From DATCVA01 sp036567205 (lineage in GTDB: Bacteria; Pseudomonadota; Gammaproteobacteria; Burkholderiales; Burkholderiaceae_B): DNA of 12,345 bases. Position 1 is the stretch's first letter; each line of letters begins with the position of its first letter. The translations under genes were made by a program, and so were the position numbers. Positions 7,464-12,345 of this stretch are shown in pieces. The stretch covers positions 1 to 12,345 of the forward strand of contig DATCVA010000122.1 in NCBI GenBank assembly GCA_036567205.1, given 5' to 3'. Under the pieces are notes generated by a model. The model did no database searches and was not told the DNA's origin. It worked only from the letters and a program-made list of their open reading frames with translations.

Positions 7464-8783
7464 CTATTTCTGGCGCATCATCTGGCTAGCTTCGCTGGCG
7501 GCGGACTTTAATGCCACAACCGCAGGCTCATCTCCGCTTAAGGCCTTATCCAGTTTCTTCTGAAACATTGCCTTGATTTCGGGATAGTTATTGATTTTGA
7601 AACCGCGACCGGTTAGTACCGGTTTATTTTGATAGGCAGCCACTACGCTTTGCCATTCACCCAAGTCGCTATAGTAAGACTTGCTGGTAGTGGAATAAGC
7701 CTTATCCGTTAATGGCAGATAGCCGGTGCTTTGATACCAGGTACTGGCATTTTTGGGCTGAGCCAGCCACTGAAGAAACTGAGACGTTGCTTTATCTTCG
7801 GCTTTTTCATGCCCGTCAATAGCCCAAAGGGCCGAACCTGTCACAAATGCATTGCCCGGTTTTTGCGTAACCTGAGGGTAGTACGGCAGCCCGGTAATAC
7901 CGAAGTTCAGCGAGCGTGCGTCTTTAAACGTTCCCAAATTGCCTGAGTTCGACAGCAACACGGCACACTCGCCGTTGGCAAACCGTTTTACGGCATTGAC
8001 ATCCTGGGACGGTTTGACCATTAACTCGGTACGTACCCAGCTAATCATGAGCGACAAATGCCGAACGTACATCGTATCGAAAGCGAAAACAGGCGCTGCC
8101 TTGCCTTTTAAGCCATTATCGGACGTCGTGTAGAACTGATTATTGACCGCAGCAAGGTTTTCCAGATTGACGGACACAGTCTGGTCGGTAGTAAGCGGAC
8201 ATTTTCTTGAACCATTGTTAGCCAGGGTAACCAACTGATCTTGCAACCCTTGCCAGGAGCGATTCGGCTCTGCAGGTTTAAGACCCGCTTTTTTAAATGC
8301 GTCGACGTTGTAAAACATGACCGGAACGTCGACCATGTATGGAAACGCCAACAGACGTCCTTTGCCATCACGCATGAACGTATTGTCGTCGGCAACAAAC
8401 CACTTCGCGTCTTTAACCGGATATTTAGCCAGCAAACTGTACAACGGCAAAATATATTTACGACTGGCGATGTCTTCAGGCGAGCTATTGTCGGCCAGCT
8501 GAACCAGGTTAGGTGTCTTTTTATCTTTTACACTACTGCTTAATGCCGATTCGATTTTTGTATTGTCATCAAATGCTTTTAGCTTGACCTTGACGTCGGC
8601 CTGATCGCTATTGAATTGTTTGACCAGCTTTTCAAATGTTTGCTTGTTGGCTGAGTTCAGCGAGTACCAAACTTCGATGTCCGTTGCCGCGTGTGCCAAC
8701 GACACGCTTAAAAAAGAAGCCGTAGTTCCCAGCACTAAAGTACGCCAAGACAAGGGCGCACCTAAAAAACGACGTGTTTTCAT
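7464..8783 (-). CDS. UgpB-like ABC transporter periplasmic solute-binding protein (family 1), orphan
   Basis: Extracellular solute-binding protein of 439 residues. A Sec signal peptide (residues 1-32, MKTRRFLGAPLSWRT...LAHA with cleavage AHA/A) precedes the mature start ATDIEVWYSLN. The fold signatures of family 1 sugar/glycerol-3-phosphate binders are present: PVMFYNVDAFKKAGLKPAEP, FANGECAVLLSNSGNLGTF, GSALWAIDGHEKAEDKATSQFLQWLA and WYQSTGYLPLTDKAY. These match E. coli UgpB in order and spacing, so a glycerophosphodiester or sugar ligand is plausible but not shown. The start lies 7 nt after the dadA-like stop without a strong Shine-Dalgarno sequence, so coupling to dadA is likely. No permease or ATPase gene is in the window; partners would have to be elsewhere. 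The 42-bp palindrome follows directly downstream. Confidence 0.88.
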   Translation of the reverse strand: MKTRRFLGAPLSWRTLVLGTTASFLSVSLAHAATDIEVWYSLNSANKQTFEKLVKQFNSDQADVKVKLKAFDDNTKIESALSSSVKDKKTPNLVQLADNSSPEDIASRKYILPLYSLLAKYPVKDAKWFVADDNTFMRDGKGRLLAFPYMVDVPVMFYNVDAFKKAGLKPAEPNRSWQGLQDQLVTLANNGSRKCPLTTDQTVSVNLENLAAVNNQFYTTSDNGLKGKAAPVFAFDTMYVRHLSLMISWVRTELMVKPSQDVNAVKRFANGECAVLLSNSGNLGTFKDARSLNFGITGLPYYPQVTQKPGNAFVTGSALWAIDGHEKAEDKATSQFLQWLAQPKNASTWYQSTGYLPLTDKAYSTTSKSYYSDLGEWQSVVAAYQNKPVLTGRGFKINNYPEIKAMFQKKLDKALSGDEPAVVALKSAASEASQMMRQK

Positions 8784-8790
8784 AAATAAA

Positions 8791-10044
8791 TTAACCTAGA
8801 AAAGGAAACTCGGGTTCTGGCTTCCTGCCAGACACAATGTCTGCCAGAGCACGCCCAGCGCCCACACCCATCGTCCAGCCCAGGGTGCCATGCCCTGTAT
8901 TCAAGAAGAGGTTGGAGATGCGAGTTCTGCCGATTAGCGGAACGTTGGATGGCGTCGTGGGACGTAAACCAGACCAATAGCGAACATTATCAAAATTGAG
9001 CGCCGTTGGGAACAACTCTTGCGCCAGCAGCGACATATTTTGGCAACGGATTGTATTAAGCGCGCGCGAATACCCCGATAACTCAGCCGTACCGGCCATA
9101 CGCAATTCGTTACCAATCCGCGTGTAAACCACTTTGTGCGCACTATCAGTTAGGCTTACAACGGGCGCCGCGGCTTCATCGACAATATCGAAGGTGGCCG
9201 AATAGCCTTTAGCCGGATACACGTTACAAGGTATCCCCAGGGGAGTAACCATTTGCGGTGAATAGCTGCCCAATGCAACCACATAAGCATCGGCAGCCAG
9301 GGTCTCGTACATGCCGTTGGAATTGACCAACTCAACTCCCTGGACCTGGCCCCCTGTTGCCACTAAGCGACTGACCTGGGTTGAAAACCGAAACTCCACG
9401 CCCGCCTGCTGCGCCCGCCGTGCCAGGGCGGCTGTAAACAAATAAATATCGCCGGTTTCATCTTCAGCAGTGTAATCGCCGCCGACAATGGTATGGCGCA
9501 CCGGCGCCAGTGCCGGTTCTATCTGCACGATTTCATCGGTGCTGACTATACGGCGATCCACTCCAAAATCGCGCATCAACCCGGCGGCTTTCTGCGACGC
9601 ATCGAAATCGGCGTGATTGCGGTAGAAATTAAGAATTCCACGCTCAAGATGGTTGTATTCAATACCCAGATCGTTGCGCATGCCCTGAAGCGTACGCAAA
9701 CTGTACTCGGACAAGCCCACCATGGCCCGGATATTGGGCGCCAGACGGCCAGGCAGGCATTCGCGCAAAAAAGCCAGACCCCAGTACCACTGGCGCAAAT
9801 CGAGCTGCGGCCGGAACAACAAAGGGGCATTGTCCTGAAGTAGCCATTTAAACAATTTCAGAGGGGCTTGCGGATTAGCCCAGGGCTCGGAATAGGACAC
9901 GGAAATCTGGCAGCCGTTGGCCCGGCTGGTTTCTTGCGCCGGACCGCTTTCACGATCGATCACGACAACATCATGCCCTGCCTGATTAAGCCACCATGCG
10001 GTGGCCGTTCCAATAATGCCGCTACCAAGTACCGCTACTTTCAT
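8791..10044 (-). CDS. dadA: D-amino-acid dehydrogenase, DadA family (FAD-dependent)
   Basis: FAD-dependent dehydrogenase of 417 residues that would oxidise D-amino acids (typically D-alanine) to 2-oxo acids and ammonia, passing electrons to the respiratory chain at the inner membrane. The N-terminal dinucleotide-binding fold is clear: MKVAVLGSGIIGTATAWWLNQ and the acidic strand end VVVIDRE. Other family stretches are ETSRANGCQIS, DETGDIYLFTAALARRAQQAGVEF and VYPAKGYS. Near the C-terminus are YWSGLRPTTPSNVPLIGRTR and LNTGHGTLGWTMGVGAGRALADI, almost the DadA consensus. It is slightly shorter than E. coli DadA (432), lacking the C-terminal tail. The ATG at 10044 has an AAAGGT-like ribosome site. 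Substrate specificity is inferred from the family; related glycine/D-amino-acid oxidases share the fold. No alanine racemase (dadX) is adjacent. Confidence 0.88.
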   Translation of the reverse strand: MKVAVLGSGIIGTATAWWLNQAGHDVVVIDRESGPAQETSRANGCQISVSYSEPWANPQAPLKLFKWLLQDNAPLLFRPQLDLRQWYWGLAFLRECLPGRLAPNIRAMVGLSEYSLRTLQGMRNDLGIEYNHLERGILNFYRNHADFDASQKAAGLMRDFGVDRRIVSTDEIVQIEPALAPVRHTIVGGDYTAEDETGDIYLFTAALARRAQQAGVEFRFSTQVSRLVATGGQVQGVELVNSNGMYETLAADAYVVALGSYSPQMVTPLGIPCNVYPAKGYSATFDIVDEAAAPVVSLTDSAHKVVYTRIGNELRMAGTAELSGYSRALNTIRCQNMSLLAQELFPTALNFDNVRYWSGLRPTTPSNVPLIGRTRISNLFLNTGHGTLGWTMGVGAGRALADIVSGRKPEPEFPFLG

Positions 10045-10095
10045 TGTGTTTACCTTTAAACGTCAACTTTCCGCATTTGCGGTCCGCGGCACACA

Positions 10096-11130
10096 TTACG
10101 GTGCGTCAGCCTCGGACGTAAATGCATCAGCATAAAACTCTTCGTCGGGTAATCCGTTAAGCTGAGTGAAGTCTTTCCTTGCGCTTTCAACCATGATCGG
10201 CGCCCCGCAGGCGTAGACCTGATAACCCGAAAGGTCCGGGATGTCTTGCATAACGGCCCTATGCACAAACCCCGTACGGCCAGTCCAGTTATCATCGGAC
10301 GTAGCGTCGGATATTACCGGCACGTATGAAAAATTGGGAATCTCACGAGCCCACTCTAGCACTTTGCCGTGCATATATAAATCATTGGGACGGCGTCCGC
10401 CCCAATACAACACCGCCTGGCGCTGATTACCGGTTGCAATCATGCGCTCGACAATGGCTTTAATAGGAGCAAACCCCGTACCACTGGCCAGGAACACAAT
10501 GGGTTTTTCGCTATCGTCGCGTAAAAAGAATGAACCGAACGGCCCTTCAACCCGCAAAATTTCGCGAATCTTCAATTCAGTGGGCCCCGCCCCAAATACA
10601 TGATCGGTAAATACTCCGCCCGGCATGTGCCGGATATGCAGTTCAACGATATTATTGTCGACCGGCTGCGATGCCATGGAATAGCTGCGACGCCGCCCGT
10701 CTTTAAGAATGAACTCGATATACTGGCCCGGATAATACCGGAACGGCTCAGTGGCAGGCAGTTGCAGCTGTATCGCTTTCACATCATGGGCAAGCTGTTC
10801 CACGCCCACCACGCGGGACGGCATCTTGCGAATTTGAATATCGCTGGCCATGCGGATTTCATGCGCCTCGATGACAAGATCGGAACTGGGCTTGGCCTGA
10901 CAAAACAATGTGTATCCGGCGTTGAGATCTTCAGGAGATAGAATTTGAGCAGGATTGGGGCCTGCATCGAAACTGCCTGAAACCACTTTACCCTTGCACG
11001 TCGAACATGCACCGTTTCGGCAACTGTAAGGCAGCACTATGCCCGCTGCCAATGCCGCATCAAGTACCGATTGACCAGGCTCGACGGTGAACTGATGATT
11101 GGTGGGCTGGACTGTAACCTGAAAACTCAT
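10096..11130 (-). CDS. AscD-type NAD(P)H:[2Fe-2S] ferredoxin reductase (CDP-6-deoxy-3,4-glucoseen reductase-like)
   Basis: Cytoplasmic electron-transfer flavoprotein of 344 residues with three modules in order. First is a plant-type [2Fe-2S] ferredoxin domain (about 1-92) with ligands C37, C42, C45 and C77. Second is an FAD domain (about 102-205) with RRSYSMAS at 147-154. Third is an NAD(P)H domain with GTGFAPIK at 217-224 and YACGAP near 315. This is the layout of AscD/RfbI-like reductases and of reductase components of ring-hydroxylating oxygenases. Betaproteobacterial homologues are often labelled CDP-6-deoxy-delta-3,4-glucoseen reductase by similarity only. No dideoxysugar genes or oxygenase lie nearby, so that substrate is doubtful; a general electron donor role is equally possible. 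The start at 11130 gives a complete ferredoxin domain. Its ribosome site is weak, and the gene lies 55 nt after parC. Confidence 0.88.
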   Translation of the reverse strand: MSFQVTVQPTNHQFTVEPGQSVLDAALAAGIVLPYSCRNGACSTCKGKVVSGSFDAGPNPAQILSPEDLNAGYTLFCQAKPSSDLVIEAHEIRMASDIQIRKMPSRVVGVEQLAHDVKAIQLQLPATEPFRYYPGQYIEFILKDGRRRSYSMASQPVDNNIVELHIRHMPGGVFTDHVFGAGPTELKIREILRVEGPFGSFFLRDDSEKPIVFLASGTGFAPIKAIVERMIATGNQRQAVLYWGGRRPNDLYMHGKVLEWAREIPNFSYVPVISDATSDDNWTGRTGFVHRAVMQDIPDLSGYQVYACGAPIMVESARKDFTQLNGLPDEEFYADAFTSEADAP

Positions 11131-11164
11131 AACGACTTTTTCTATTAAAAAATTAAAATGAATA

Positions 11165-11194
11165 ACCGCATTGTATTGCGCTGGCTCATGCGGT
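11165..11194 (-). terminator. Weak hairpin at the parC stop, possible attenuator
   Basis: ACCGCAT and its complement ATGCGGT (7-bp stem, 16-nt loop) overlap the parC stop codon. On the minus strand a T-rich stretch follows (TTTTAATTTTTT). The long loop and broken T tract make it a poor intrinsic terminator; at most it would partly uncouple parC from the reductase gene. Confidence 0.25.
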
Positions 11195-12345
11195 CGAAAG
11201 TGTAGGTTGCTTCACTTTAATGGACAAGACTTTTCCCTTGCGTGCACGTTTACCGATATATTCGGCCAATGCGTCCAGATCAAGCGGCAAATCGGTATGT
11301 TTATTGCGATAAATGCCACTGGCAATCAAACCCGAGGGTCCCATGGCAAGCCACTGAGTAAGCGTATCGCCAGCGTCAAGCCCCATTAAAATGGTACCCC
11401 GGCCGCCGCCCGACAAACTCTTAAGCTCAACCAGCGGCACCACCAGGAAGCGGCCTTTTTTGGTCAGCATGGCCAGGTGATTATCGGTATCGCGCAGCAA
11501 TAAAGGCTTAAGCAAAACATCGCCCTTATCCAGCGTGACGAACTGCTTGCCCGCACGCTGGCGTGTCGTCAGATCTTTCAATTTGGTCATGAACCCGTAA
11601 CCCGACTGCGTTCCCAATACATAGCGCTGGCTGTCGGGCCCGGCAACCATGTGGGTAATTCGTGCGCCGTGCTCGATATCGACCATGGATGTAATGGGCT
11701 GACCATCGCCGCGCGCCGACGGCAAAGTTGAAACAGCGACGGTGTAAACGCGTCCCGCCGTGGAAAAGGCGACCAGATTATCGGTACTGCGGCACTCGAT
11801 CACATCATAGAGCGCGTCGCCTGCTTTAAAGCCGAACTGGGCCGCATCATGCCCATGCCCCTGACGTGTACGCAACCACCCTTTCTGGGAAATAATGACA
11901 GTAAGGGGCTCGTCCACCACTTTGGCCTCGAGTACCGCACGCTCGGCCATTTCGATCAGCGTGCGACGGTCATCGCCATACTGCTTGGCATCGGCCTCGA
12001 TTTCTTTAATCATCATGCGTTTAAGCGACGATGGATTATCGAGCAGCTCTTGCAGTTTGGTTTGCTGGTCTTTTTGTTCGGCCAGCTCTTTCTCAATCTT
12101 GAAGCCTTCCAGACGGGCCAATTGACGCAAGCGCATTTCCAGAATGTCTTCGGCCTGCCGCTCCGACAAATCGAAGCGTTCCATCAGAGCCGCGCGGGGC
12201 TCGTCGGATTCGCGTATGGTCTGAATAACCTCGTCGACGTTCAGATAAACCACCATGCGCCCTTCCAGCACATGAATACGGTCGGTAACCTTATCCAGGC
12301 GAAAGCGGGTACGGCGGGTAAGCGTTTGCGTGCGAAAGCCCAGCC
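11186..12345 (-). CDS. parC: DNA topoisomerase IV subunit A, C-terminal half (5' end outside window)
   Basis: Partial: 385 residues are visible, running off the right edge; the reading frame continues upstream of 12271 through LGFRTQTLTRRTRFRLDKVTDR. ParC is the DNA-breaking subunit that, with ParE, decatenates chromosomes. The visible part covers the end of the breakage-reunion core, including the coiled-coil dimer arm RQAEDILEMRLRQLARLEG...ELAEQKDQQTKLQELL, and then the beta-pinwheel C-terminal domain from about VIISQKGWLRTRQGHGHD. The catalytic tyrosine lies outside the window. The canonical GyrA box (QRRGGKG) is absent; a degenerate SGGGRGTILMGLDAG sits at the equivalent place, which indicates ParC rather than GyrA. 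Full-length ParC is roughly 750-780 residues, so about half is missing. Confidence 0.95.
   Translation of the reverse strand, partial: LGFRTQTLTRRTRFRLDKVTDRIHVLEGRMVVYLNVDEVIQTIRESDEPRAALMERFDLSERQAEDILEMRLRQLARLEGFKIEKELAEQKDQQTKLQELLDNPSSLKRMMIKEIEADAKQYGDDRRTLIEMAERAVLEAKVVDEPLTVIISQKGWLRTRQGHGHDAAQFGFKAGDALYDVIECRSTDNLVAFSTAGRVYTVAVSTLPSARGDGQPITSMVDIEHGARITHMVAGPDSQRYVLGTQSGYGFMTKLKDLTTRQRAGKQFVTLDKGDVLLKPLLLRDTDNHLAMLTKKGRFLVVPLVELKSLSGGGRGTILMGLDAGDTLTQWLAMGPSGLIASGIYRNKHTDLPLDLDALAEYIGKRARKGKVLSIKVKQPTLSTA

Noticed and set aside
9493..9843. 116-codon plus-strand open frame
   Set aside because: Antisense to dadA, H/Q/R-rich shadow without motifs.
1..12345. Mobile element ends, CRISPR repeats, tRNA or rRNA genes
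   Set aside because: None seen by eye on either strand: no transposase or integrase frame, no regularly spaced repeats, and no tRNA-like cloverleaf in the few short intergenic gaps.

Overview
The window looks like a chromosomal segment of a betaproteobacterium, most likely Burkholderiales/Alcaligenaceae (Bordetella-Pusillimonas-Advenella type). I infer this from the character of ParC, the DadA-type dehydrogenase and the ferredoxin-type reductase, together with moderate GC content. Genus cannot be decided from sequence alone. Every supported gene lies on the minus strand, so transcription runs from high to low coordinates.

Right half (12345 to about 7400): a metabolic/housekeeping run. It begins with the C-terminal half of parC (topoisomerase IV subunit A, cut by the window edge). 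An AscD-type [2Fe-2S]/FAD/NAD(P)H reductase, a DadA-type D-amino-acid dehydrogenase and a lone UgpB-like periplasmic solute-binding protein follow. Gaps are 55, 51 and 7 nt, with no strong terminator until a perfect 42-bp palindrome at 7395-7436 closes the unit.

Left half (about 7365 to 1): a type IVb pilus assembly cluster of the R64/SPI-7 thin-pilus kind. It is transcribed from a strikingly AT-rich leader (10 G/C in 66 bases at 7335-7400). Order of transcription: a lipoprotein with a VirB9-like region and a TcpQ/PilL-like C-terminus, the secretin pilN, pilO, pilP, the assembly ATPase pilQ, and the inner-membrane platform pilR (open at the left edge). The genes are tightly packed: ATGA overlaps at pilL/pilN and pilQ/pilR, a stop 5 nt before the pilQ start, and a possible 119-nt coding overlap of pilO and pilP. 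Together they would make an envelope-spanning machine: lipoprotein plus secretin in the outer membrane, PilO/PilP as periplasmic connectors, PilR as inner-membrane platform and PilQ as cytoplasmic motor. The pilin, prepilin peptidase, lytic transglycosylase and tip adhesin are not in the window and would be expected beyond its left edge. A pilM homologue is absent between the first lipoprotein and pilN.

I see no tRNA, rRNA, CRISPR array, transposase or integrase. The most interesting points are the mixed VirB9-like/TcpQ architecture of the first pilus gene, the missing pilM, the ambiguous pilP start with its long overlap, and the orphan redox/amino-acid/transport trio behind parC.
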